From positions 1 through 64,000 of the forward strand of contig NTMA01000071.1 in assembly GCA_002917075.1 (NCBI GenBank): a stretch of DNA of 64,000 nucleotides. Reading direction: 5' to 3'. Positions 22,222 to 32,530 of this stretch are shown piece by piece. A program made the position numbers and the translations under genes. The stretch's first letter is position 1, and each line of letters starts with the position of its first letter. The notes beneath the pieces are model-generated. The model saw only the letters and a program-made list of their open reading frames with translations, had not been told where the DNA came from and searched no databases. Source of the DNA: Hawksworthiomyces lignivorus (Eukaryota; Ascomycota; Sordariomycetes; Ophiostomatales; Ophiostomataceae).

Positions 22222-23236
22222 ATGAATTTTTACCCACCACCTCCCGTGATCAGAGCAGAGCTCTATGTCCGAGTGCCAGACGAGGTTCGGTGCGTAGGTG
22301 AAGATTCTGAATGGAAAGGCGGCACGGCGCGAAATTTGAAGGGCATTTTTGTTGAAGGACCGGTTGCTGATGACTCGGGGAACATCTACTTCGTCGATAT
22401 TCCATACGGGCGAATACTTAAAGCCGACTTAAACAAGACAGTCACAGTGTGTGCAAGATGGGACGGTGAGCCCAACGGTCTCGCCGCAACGAAAGATGGA
22501 GACCTGCTTGTTGCCGACTACAAACAGGTATGCTAAAGCCACCAATATCACCTACGTAATTTTTGTATATGAACTACCTGAAAGCATTGCAACAGTGGCT
22601 AACGATGGACAGGGCATCCTACGCTTCGACCCTTCGACAGGCAAAGTTCATCCACACTTGACTCGAAAGAACCTGGAGCGTTTCAAAGGCCCAAATGACT
22701 TAATCGTCGATTCTAAGGGCAATGTATATTTCACAGACCAAGGCCAGACGGGAATGACAGATCCGACAGGGAAGGTATACCGGTTATCACCAGACGGCAA
22801 GCTGGATACCCTGGTCGAAAACGGTGTCTCGCCTAATGGGCTTGCACTATCACCGGACGAGAAGTACTTGTATGTTGCTATGACACGCTCCAATCAAGTC
22901 TGGCGGTTACCTCTACACCCAGACGGTACAACGTCTAAGGTTGCCAATTTTTTTCAATCGTTTGGAACAGCAGGACCTGATGGGTTAGCTTTTGACGAAG
23001 AAGGTAATCTATTTATTTGCCATCCGAGCTTAGGTTCTGTTTTTGTGGTCGATCCGACCGGTGTTCCCAAGGCACGGATTGTCAGTGGCACTAATGGAAT
23101 CCATTTTACAAACTGTTGTTTTGGTGGACCAGAGAACAAGACCTTGTATATTGCAGAGAGCTTAGATGGGGCCATTCAAAAAGTCGAATGGCACTGTAAG
23201 GGAGCGGTTCCAGCGCCCAAAATAAGGTCTTCGTAA
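22222..23236 (+). CDS. SMP-30/gluconolactonase-type lactonase
   Basis: Exons 22222-22527 and 22613-23236 give 309 residues, a six-bladed beta-propeller of the SMP-30/gluconolaconase/LRE group. Visible family features: a metal-site Glu in GIFVEGPVADDSGNIYFVD, the WDGEPNGLA blade, the Asn/Asp pair in FKGPNDLIVDSKGNVYFTD, SPNGLALSPDEKYLYV, and GPDGLAFDEEGNLFI. These enzymes hydrolyse sugar or small carboxylic lactones and depend on a divalent metal. No signal peptide, so cytosolic. Divergent to the lyase gene. In the cluster it may open a lactone intermediate; that role is inference. Confidence 0.92.
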
Positions 23237-23330
23237 TATAAAGCAGAATTCGTTTAAGAAATCATGGCCGGTCCTGAAAGAAATTACTCACCTAGCAGAA
23301 TAGAAAGCACACACAGCTCAGATTATAACG

Positions 23331-23370
23331 ACTTCTTTTTTTCTTTTTTTCTTTTTTTTAAAAAAAAATG
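23331..23370. repeat. T-rich/A-rich low-complexity tract
   Basis: Run of T interrupted by single C, followed by a run of A, in the convergent 3' flank of the lactonase and amidase genes. Confidence 0.6.
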
Positions 23371-23507
23371 TGCCAGAAAAGGTAGAATAAAGACGGTCAG
23401 ATATATGTAGTAAAGAAGCACCTTGCATATAAAAGTCGATATCAAATATGGTCTCTTCATTTCATCTTATTTCTATTTTAATTTTCTAACAGCTTCTACC
23501 TGAAGGG

Positions 23508-25348
23508 CTACAATTGCTTCCAATCGTATGCTTGATCCCATGCATATGCAACCCGATAAACAGTCTCTTCATCAAACCATTTCCCAATAACCTGCAAGCT
23601 TACTGGCAGTTTTGTTCCGCTGCCGGCCAGTGGGCCCTCCTCAATTTCCAGCATGCCGCATGGCACGGCTAGCACGGGATGCCCTGACTGGTCAAATGGT
23701 GCCGTGTTAAATGTGAGGCCGATCTGCTTGCCAATGAGGTCTAGGGGGCGTGCTGGATTCTCTTTGGATGCATTCGCAAACGGTACGCTCGCGTGCGAAT
23801 TTGCAATATACGGCAGATTAGGAGCGAGGAGAACGGTGAAGTCTGAAAGGGCATTATCGTAATCCTGGCGCAGCCTGAGCGACAGGTTTGTTGCATGCCC
23901 AAGGAGAGTGGGAAATTTGGTCATAGCATATATGCCGTTGAGGAGGATGTTCTTGGAGCTGCCGACCAGGGACAATTAGTCAATATCGCATAATGATCTG
24001 TTGTTGGGGAACCACCCTACCTTGGATACAGCTGGTCCCACACATCTTGCGTCATGGGAGCGATATGGCTGTTTAAATCATTCATGATATATCCGCGGCG
24101 TCCAAATGTTATGCCAAGCTTGTTGGCGGCGCCACCTGCTTTTGAGATTCCAGTCCATATGGCTGCTCCATGCTTATGCATTGGTATGCTCACTTCCGTC
24201 ACAGTCGCACCCAAATCCCGGAAGCGTTGGACTGCCGCAAGAAATGTGGCACGGACACGGGGATCTATCCCAGGCATATCGAGTGACTCCTTGATCAATC
24301 CAATTTTGACGCCACACAGATCCTTTGGATTTTCTAGCCGCAGTAGATTTCCATGATAGTCTGGAAGTTTAGAAGGCGGCGGTGCGCCAAAAGAGCGGTC
24401 ATCGATCCCATCTGTGCCGGCAATGACTTGGAGCAGTAGCGCATTCTCGAGCAGAGTCCGCGTCATGGGGCCGGCATGATCGTTTGTGGGCTCGTTGGAG
24501 CCAATCCCGGTATATGGCACGAGACCGAATGTAGGCTTTAGGCCGTAGATGCCGCACCACCCGGCAGGAATGCGGATGCTGCCTCCCTGATCCGCTCCGA
24601 TAGCCATGTCTACCGCCCCAGAGCCTACGAGCGCGCCACATCCACTCGAACTGCCACCACTACTGTAACCCTTGGCGTAAGGATTGTGTACGACACCAGA
24701 TGCAGCAGAATGTGATGTGCCAGAGTGACAGAGATTCTCACAAACAGCGCGACCAGTTATGGTGCAACCGGCTTGAAGCATACGGGTCACGATTGTTGCG
24801 TCTACTTTCTATCCAACGAGTTGAATTGTTAGCCAAAAATTGAGAGCACACGCAGCCGAGCAGCCAACGTGCAAATTTTACACTCACCGGAACGTATGAG
24901 GCGAAAATGCTGGACCCCACTTGCATAGGAACTCCAGCGAGTGCAATGCAGTCCTTGAGAGCTATCGTCTTGCCCTCGAGAAGTCCACCAGGGTTGGCAT
25001 GCTTGTCTTTTACGATACACTTGTAAGCCCAGGCGCCCAAAGGGTTATCCTCAGGAAGAGGCAATTGGATGCCTTCCCTGGTGTAACGGTCCTTGTCAGG
25101 GCTTATGTCACGTTCTATTTTCTGGAACGTCAGCTGGGCGAATTTCTGCCAACTAGTAGCAGGAGAGGTCAGCACGAACCCGGGATAGAGAGGAGAGTCT
25201 CGGCTGCTTCATGATACACAGCAAGCAGCGTCCTGTAGCTCTCCTTCTCATCCTCCGCTATAGTCACGCCCAAGGTCTCACATATTTTGTCGAGCTCCTT
25301 GACTGTGACTGGGTTGTCAGCCCTTGTATCGAGCGTAAAGACCGACAT
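23508..25348 (-). CDS. Amidase (amidase signature family)
   Basis: Hydrolyses a carboxamide to acid and ammonia. Exons (minus) 25348-25180, 25114-24888, 24808-24021 and 23958-23508 give 544 residues. Ser-cisSer-Lys triad is present: Lys110 (ALKDCIALAG), Ser185 region (GYSSGGSSSGCG) and Ser209 (GADQGGSIRIPAG). The remaining junctions recreate family sequence: SYVP joins KVDATIVTRML, and YPS joins SKNILLNG. The first intron (25115-25179) uses GTTCGT, an unusual donor, but it is the only phase-correct choice that restores a normal N-terminal region. Without it the frame breaks near 25175, which could be mistaken for a frameshift. Three GATA-type sites lie within 300 bp upstream. Confidence 0.9.
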
Positions 25349-26479
25349 GGCGAATTGTTGTCTACTGTAATACTTCGAATACGGACTTCTTACGTCTGCT
25401 TTGAAGTTGATTCTGAGTCTCTTGTTCCACAATTGACCAACAACCCTGAGTTATAGTTACCATAGGATCATTGATCAACACAGCAGATGATTGCTGGAAG
25501 TTAATGTCCTGACAGTAGCGTTGGATCTGTGGGGCGGGTCTCGTGCAAGTAAGTCTGATAGGGTCGCTTATCGGCTGTCTGTTTACCATCGGAATTCCGA
25601 AAGATTGCGCATGGACAGATAGCCGTCTATTAGAAGTGGCCCCGACGCATCAAGAAACCATGCTTGTTTTGCTTTGAGCAATGTGACTGCATGGAATATG
25701 GACTTAATTTAAGTGAAGCCCTTACTTGGAACCGCAGAAACATACAAAGCAGCAATGAATATGCATAAAGCTTAACGAATGTGCCAAATAATGGGGTTCC
25801 GGAAACAAAATGGAGATACGTTGTCGAGATAAGAAACTGAGTACAGGGCAGTAAAGAGCCTAACGAATAATAGTTGGCTCTCCAAATGCATACTATCGTA
25901 TCGCTCAACTCACACCCCTGCTAGAGCGTGTCTCGTCGAAATTTCTCGGCCTGCCATAGCTGTTGCGGCTCTTTGTCCATCAACGCCGTCTTCGCCCGCA
26001 TCCTCGCGTGCGTTCATGCCTCGGTGTTTGAGAGTAGAAGGTCCATGAGCAGTAACTCTGACGGAAAATCCGATGGAATGCTACGACATATGGCCCAAGC
26101 ATGGTGCAGCCTCGTCTTGCCAAGGAACGTACTTGTTGTGACCGTTAGTTTGCCCACTCCTAAGATAGACTAGAACGCAGCTACACCAGACACCCAATCT
26201 GTTTTGTCGGTTCTAGAAGAGGCCGTTGAATCAAATTAATTCCAGTGTACATGGCTTTGGAGATGAGGCCGATGCAACTTGCACGTGGTAATTGAATCGT
26301 GGTATTAAATTTGAGCTAGGCTATGGATCGAGTGAGCCCAGTCGAAACAATTTTTTTTTTGGTGCTGTAGATGATAAAGCAAACAGTATTTCATGCCTTC
26401 ATTGCAATGATATAATGACTCTCTATCTGTTATAGTGACATTAATTCATTTCCTGTCTCTAGAATAATTACTGCACCTG
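25349..26479. other. Intergenic, amidase promoter
   Basis: About 1.1 kb. Upstream of the amidase it has HGATAR sites at 25556-25561, 25568-25573 (reverse) and 25617-25622, the consensus for AreA/NIT2-type nitrogen regulators. A minus-strand open segment at about 26033-26175 is of uncertain nature; no family recognised. Confidence 0.45.
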
Positions 26480-27211
26480 TCATGTCTTTGGCGCATGCTC
26501 TTCGAGTAGTCTGAAAATCTCTTCCTCAGATCTGACTTCTGAAAATTTCTGGTCCATGTCGAAGAGACTGTTGTCGTTCACAGTCTGGTGACGATCTCCA
26601 CAAGCTTCTCGCACCACGTAGGGACAGAAACCATGCTGCATCGCATCCAATACTGTAGCCCGTACGCAGCCCGATGTGGAATACCCACAGCACACGAGTG
26701 TATCACAGCCTAGCCCCGTCAGGACACTCGACAAGCTGGTCCCAAAAAAGCTGCTACTATACTGTTTGATGACGACAATCTCGTCGGTGCGCGGCTGGCA
26801 ACCCTCGGCGAACTCACGAAACGGGTTTCCCTCATCGTACGAGTTGAGCACCTGCGGAAGCTTGTACTTATACCACTTGCCGCCGTTGTTCCCTGTTTTG
26901 GTGCTGTAACAGACTGACGAGAACACTACGGGCACGCCGAGACTCCGACATTTCTCGATGGTCCGCACGATGGACTGACGCGCAACTTCGAATCTTTCTG
27001 GGGCATATAGAGGGCAGCGGGGGTCGAGATAGCCATGCACGGCGTCTATAACGAGCAACACGGGGCGGTTTCCAAACGGGAGCGTGTTTTTGCCATAACA
27101 CTGTGCGTAGTTATCTTACCACGATGGTTACGTATTAGCAAGAGCAAACAAGAAATTTCGGGTCTGAAATCGAACAAATATCTTACCAGCAAGGTCCTCG
27201 TAGCTTGCCAT
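26480..27211 (-). CDS. Isochorismatase-family cysteine amidohydrolase
   Basis: Exons (minus) 27211-27187 and 27114-26480, 219 residues. Asp32 (LLVIDAVHGY), Lys125 (VVIKQYSSSFFG) and Cys158 (STSGCVRATVLDA) form the Asp-Lys-Cys triad of this hydrolase superfamily. The tiny first exon is supported by the restored N-terminus (MASYEDLADNYAQCYGK), a typical opening in the N-carbamoylsarcosine amidase and ureidoacrylate hydrolase subgroup. That group releases ammonia and carbon dioxide from N-carbamoyl compounds, or cleaves amides. The substrate cannot be read from sequence. The 3' splice site is TAAG. Divergent to the Dur3-type transporter and next to the amidase, suggesting sequential amide steps. 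No targeting signal seen. Confidence 0.9.
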
Positions 27212-27877
27212 TGCTAAATTATTTCGTTCGTGATGGGCCCTCGTTGTTGGTTTCACCTTCTTTCACTTCATCTATGGTCTGGATCTGCTGTGGTCATCCG
27301 TACTGAAGCAATGGGTAGCGATCAATCAACGAAGATCGCTTTCTAGCAAAGCGCATTCTTCAGTTGTTAACGACTCTTGATCCCAAAGAGCACTAGATAA
27401 ATTCCGGAATCGGAGAATTCACCAGTCAGCTCATGAAAGAAAAGCATCTCGACTTTCATGATATTAGCGTGCTGGGTCGCCCCACTGCACTTCGGAAACC
27501 CGACGAAATCCTCGTTTCCGATGGCTCTTAGTGCAACATAGAAGATAAGAACGGCAAAGTAAGTCGAATCGGGGGCAGCGAATTAGATAATTTTGATCGA
27601 CAATACCGTGGCGGCCCTCCGCAGAGTCGAACGTCGTATCTCCCCATCGTTATCTTCCCTACCCCAGGGTGAGCCTTGTCGTCTGATGATTGCTCTGGCT
27701 TTGAGCCAAGATGGCATACATAAAGTCGCCCAATTCAAGATCGCCTTGATTTGTCGTCTATGCAAAGCTTCAAGTGATTACTACCCTGGAAGAGTCCCAG
27801 CCACTCGGTAACCTTCTGCAGGATCTTTTCGAACAGAGAGCCTATACTTGGCTTACGAGACAGCTATACATTTAAGG
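27212..27877. promoter_or_regulatory. Divergent promoter with GATA-type sites
   Basis: 666 bp between the amidohydrolase (-) and the transporter (+). HGATAR hexamers occur at 27395-27400, 27543-27548, 27585-27590 and, on the other strand, 27650-27655. Four sites are only about twice the number expected by chance, so this is suggestive of nitrogen (AreA/NIT2) control, not proof. Confidence 0.45.
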
Positions 27878-30151
27878 ATGGCCACGGGTACTCTCCAGGT
27901 TCTAGAGCCTGGCGTCGGCTATGGCCTCGTTGCCGGTCTGGGAGCCGGCTTCTGCGTCCTCATGATCTTGATCACTATTGTGCAGAATCGGTATGGACAG
28001 TACAACACCTTTAAGTCGACAGAAGAATTTAACACGGCATCAAGATCCGTCAAGCCAGGTCAGTAGGGATTCTGGCCTGATATATATATATATATATATA
28101 TAGCATATACTAACCAATCAGGTATGATTGCTTCTGGCATTGTGTCTAGCTGGACACATGCCACAACGCTTTTGACTTCGTGCACCTTGGCCTACAGCTT
28201 TGGTGTGTCTGGAGGCCTATGGTTCGGGGCGATAGGATGCTGCAACACATTGCTTTTTGCTTGCACGGCATACCGTGTGAAGCAAGGCGCCAATAATGCG
28301 CATACTTTCCCGGGTGAGTCTGCGCGAAGTTCACGGCGGAATAACGTGCTTGCTAACCCCCATAACCAGAGATTGTTCTTGCCAAGCATGGCAAGTTCGC
28401 ACACAAAATCTACACATGCTTTGGCTTACTCTCCAACATAATCAACGGCTCTGCTCTCTTGACTGGTGGCTGTAGTGTGTTTTCCGCATTGTCTGGCATG
28501 AATATCTGGGCCTCGTACTTTATCTTGATTTTGGCTGTCCAGTCTTACATTGTTGTCGGTGGCCTTCGGGCAACCTTCATCTGCGATTACCTTCACACCA
28601 CATTCCTCTTTGGCTGTATCTTCACTTTTATGTTCAGCGTATATGCAACCAACCCTACGCTTGGGTCTCCAGAGGCCTTGTATAACAAGCTGGTGGAGCA
28701 GTCTTTGTCTGTGAAGCACGCTGCTGATAGCTACAACAAGTCATATTTGACTGTAAAATCAAAGGATGGGCTGGTTAATGCTGCGACGATCCTTATCGGC
28801 AGTTTCTCGGCCATCTGGACAGACCAAGCGTACTGGCAGCGCGTCATTGCCTCGGATCCCCGCACTGCTGTCCGTGGCTATGTGCTAGGAAGTGTGGCTG
28901 TAAGTCTTCAGCCCAATTAATTTAAGCGCAGAAGATAATGACTGACTTGGGAATTCCCTATAGTGGTATGCTATTCCATTCGCAATGGCGACCTGCATGG
29001 GTCTCGCGGCTGCTGCTCTGCAGGGGTCAGATGTTTTCCCTCTCACATTGTCCAGCGCTCAAGTCAGTGCCGGTATGGCCGCTCCGGCAGCTGCCATTGC
29101 TCTTCTCGGCAAGCATGGTGCCTCGCTGATTGTCGTCCTCTTGTTCATGGCTGTTACTTCATCTACTTCTGCCGAGAGTATCGCCGCCAGCTCTCTGATG
29201 ACGTTCGATATCTACAAAGCATATTTTAACCCCAAGGCTGGAAGCAGGATCCTGCTGTGGGCGTCGATTGCTGGTCTTTTCAGTAAGCAATCTTTCCCAC
29301 TTTGTGTTAATTCGCATTGCTAACCGTTTGCTCTTGCAGTATTTGGGGTGGCCCTTGCGGCTATCTGCTGTATATTTAATGCGGTCGGTATCTCCCTGGG
29401 CTTTCTTGTCAAGATTTTCGGCTGCCTTATGGGAGGGAGCTCTTTCCCTATGGCTTCCATCGTGCTCTGGGATGGGACGAGCACCATTGCTGCTCGATGG
29501 AGCCCAATTCTAGCTCTATGCAGTGGACTCATTACTTGGATGGTCACAACAAAAATCCGATCGGGGGTCATCAATGTGACGACTCTGGGTGACGCCTACA
29601 ATTCGCTTGCTGCTGACACTGTAGCACTGGGTATCGGCCTAGTTTCTGTTGTGCTACTATCCTTCATATTTCCTGGAAAGCAGCCTTACGCTATCGAAGG
29701 CGTCCCCGATGTCGACGAGAGCAACGAGGTGCCCTCGGGCGAACTTGATGAAGAAAAGCATGACGCCGAGAAGACGATGCAGACAACCACGCTGCCAGAC
29801 AACTTCGGCGAAGAAACTCACGATGCCATCACCTCGCACTTTATGCGCAACAGAGAGCCAGTTGTGCCAGTTTCTGCGCTTAGCCCCGAGGAAGTCCGCT
29901 CTCAGAAACTGCTTGCGTGGTCAGCTCTTGCGATAGGCTTGCTCGGCTTTCTTATTCTTCTCCCATTTACGCTGTACGGTACTGGTTACACCTTCAGCTT
30001 GGGTTTCTTTAAGGCTTATGTCGTGATTGCTTTCATCTGGATATGGTCCAGTGCCATTATCTGCATCGTCTTGCCTTTGTGGGAGTCTCGTCTTGTTCTT
30101 TTCAAGGTTTCTAAAGCCATAGTTAGGGATACGGTCGGGAAGAAAACATAA
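27878..30151 (+). CDS. Sodium:solute symporter, Dur3/urea active transporter type
   Basis: Exons 27878-28058, 28122-28313, 28370-28899, 28964-29282 and 29340-30151 encode 677 residues, near the about 690-735 of fungal Dur3/UreA. Many membrane segments; landmarks include EFNTASRSVKPGMIASGIVSSW, AYSFGVSGGLW, GSFSAIWTDQAYWQR and TSSTSAESIAASSLMTFDIY, all typical of urea/polyamine SSS transporters. An acidic cytosolic loop (about 525-570) precedes the last membrane helices. Plasma membrane, proton-coupled uptake is expected. Divergent from the amidohydrolase, so uptake and hydrolysis are probably co-regulated. It may carry urea or a related amide rather than urea itself. Intron 1 contains a (TA)n run. 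Confidence 0.93.
28079..28102. repeat. (TA)n microsatellite inside intron 1 of the transporter
   Basis: About eleven TA units in a 63-bp intron, upstream of the CTAAC branch-like site and the CAG acceptor. Confidence 0.8.
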
Positions 30152-30879
30152 AAAAGAACTTCGCACCGGTGGTATGGGCGTGTTTGAATGAGAGAACATT
30201 GTGGGAACGTTTTCTGTCATGGACGGATTCGAATTTTATTTCACAAAACAAAACTTTTACTAATTACTATGTTTTATCGTCCTTAAGATAAGACATATTT
30301 ATACGGACTTCATACGTAGCTCAACGTCTGCATATACCAAGTTGGTGTTAATCTAGAGCGCTATATTATTATAAATGTCATATAATACCTCTATTTCCAA
30401 GGCGTCCTTGAGTGGATAAATTCTATGCCGGCATAGAGTCTCGGATAGTTCATGATAAAATCTGTCTACTAAAGAACAAACGCCCCTGCTAAAGAAAACT
30501 AATCTAAACTTCATAGTATGAAGCAGACAAACCTTGTTCTTAAGCAGTATGAGTTTTTTTTTGGGTCTATTTATCACAGATGCTTTTAAATTTAGGGCCA
30601 AGGTTAGGTAGCCAGACCCTATCTGCCTAGTAATGTTAAAAGTGAGAAGAGTACCTTGATTACTCTCCAATTGGGAGAGTTATTAATAGGATTGACCAAT
30701 AGATATGATTTAACTTGTACTCATTAGCCCAATCTGGATCAGTTAGCATGAAGTAAATAATCATAAAAAAATTAGGCCTACTCTGCCGCACAGAGAAACA
30801 GAAACGAGTAGGTATCTGCCGTCTTCCATTTTTAATTGGCATAAAAACGACTAACATACTCCTAGACGCAGTTCAAAGT
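30152..30879. other. Intergenic, convergent 3' ends
   Basis: AT-rich DNA between the transporter (+) and the alpha/beta-hydrolase (-). No gene recognised. Confidence 0.5.
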
Positions 30880-31892
30880 CTACTGTTTAAGCCCAGCAAC
30901 TTCAAATAGCTCCGATAGCAGTTCCTGGCCTTTAGCCACCAGACTAACATGACCCTCACCCTCGATAAGATGTTTCCTCAGCTGCTTCTCAGGCAAATGC
31001 TTCGCGAGCCATTGACCATGGGCGTATGGAACCATTTTGTCCTCGCTTCCCTGATACAGTAAGACGGGTACCTGAATCTCGCTCAGCGAGAAGCCCCACG
31101 GCTGCATGAACTCTAGGTCATCGTCGACCCAGCCATCGACGCCAGTGCGAAGGCCGTCACGCAGCAAGTTGACTAGATACGCGCCCAGGTCTCCAGTGCA
31201 CGCTGCGCGGTCGACATCACTCAGGATGGAGGCGAGAGAAGCGACACCATCAGAGATGCTTCCAGCCAAAATGGCATCGCGCTGGACAGTGCAGAACTTC
31301 CGCAACTCGTCTTCGCCTTTCGCTGCGGCATGGAACTCCTCGACGTCTGGAATTCAGTGTTAGATACTCTTTTCGAAGTGGATAGGGAGAATCAGGTTTA
31401 CAACTTACTGTCCTCGCCCTGGCCGGCTAGAAAGTCCAAGTCTTCAGCATCAGATGGACCGGCGCCTGCAATAGTCAAGGCCGCAAGTACTCCCGGCAGA
31501 CGTGCAGCACAGGCAAGAGCATGGGGTCCTGACACTGAGTATGAGCGAGCTTGGAATCAAAGAGACCGGCTTGACAGGGAGTCCTTACCACCACCGCTCC
31601 AGCCGGCAACGAGACATTTTGTCACACCCAGATGCTCGTTCAAGGCGTGTATGTCAGCTACCACGTCAGTAGCTCGCCTGTCGGTGTGTCGAGAAGAATC
31701 ACCATATCCGGGCCGCGAAGCCGCGATGATCTTGACGCCTAACTGCTTGGCGCCCGCTTCCAGCGCCGGGGGAGGCTGGGTGCCAGCGGGCGTGCCATGG
31801 AACCAAATTAGTGGGAACCCTTCAGGTGCGCCAAAGACGCGATACCCGAGTGTTCGTCCACCAGAAAGTTGGAAATGCAGCTGCTCTCCCAT
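30880..31892 (-). CDS. Alpha/beta-hydrolase
   Basis: Exons (minus) 31892-31589, 31528-31409 and 31346-30880, 296 residues. The oxyanion-hole motif is HGTP (32-35). Nucleophile elbow GWSGGG has Ser99 exactly at the exon 1-2 junction, where splicing restores GGGPHAL. The acid is Asp244 (YQGSEDKMVP) and the base His274 (EGEGHVSL), so the triad is complete. The substrate could be an ester, lactone or epoxide; family membership alone does not tell. Last gene of the putative catabolic run before the housekeeping glycyl-tRNA synthetase gene. No signal peptide. Confidence 0.9.
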
Positions 31893-32530
31893 TTCGAAGG
31901 GAATCCGTCGTGGCCTTTTGAAGTTTATGTGAAATGCAATATGAAAGTTGTAAAAATCAAAACTGATCTAATGCTATATACCTCTTCAAAATTCTTATTA
32001 TGCGTCATCCGGAAAGCGGGGTTGCCGTGGGGTGCTAGACTGAAACAACTCGGGAGAAGTACGTATCTGAAGCTTGAAAAAAGTGCGTTGAAATGTATGG
32101 AGCATATACACGTCTTGTTACACGCTTATTTAAATACATGCCAAGACTGCTGAATCTCTTCAATAGGCTGACTTTCATCTCAATAACTGATATTCCATTC
32201 TCGAGCCATTCCTTTAATTTGACAGTTGATGTATTTTTTTCAAAGTACTCACGACTCTCTTGAAAAAACTTCTGGCAGTAGCTGCGGTATGAATACGACG
32301 ACATGACGTAAGTTCAATACAGCTCTTCTACTAACGCTTTGTCTTTGAAAATATAATAATTATAAAGTCAAAAACGTCACATGTGTTTTTCCATTACACT
32401 CACTACTAATCAAGCATATGTTACCTTTTAACAATTGCTGCCTAAAATTACTAATTTTTAAGAAAGTTATGGAATGAATATTTTAAAACAATACGACACA
32501 AGTAACCAGAACACTAAAAGAAACGTTACA
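31893..32530. other. Intergenic
   Basis: Promoter of the alpha/beta-hydrolase and 3' flank of the glycyl-tRNA synthetase gene. AT-rich. An open minus-strand frame at 32035-32304 has no family features. Confidence 0.45.

Noticed and set aside
26033..26175. Minus-strand open segment with a normal-looking protein stretch (LHHAWAICRSIPSDFP)
   Set aside because: Could be a regulator remnant but no zinc cluster, start or second motif was found, so it is not called.
32035..32304. 89-codon minus-strand frame upstream of the alpha/beta-hydrolase
   Set aside because: Low-complexity AT-rich composition and no recognisable family.
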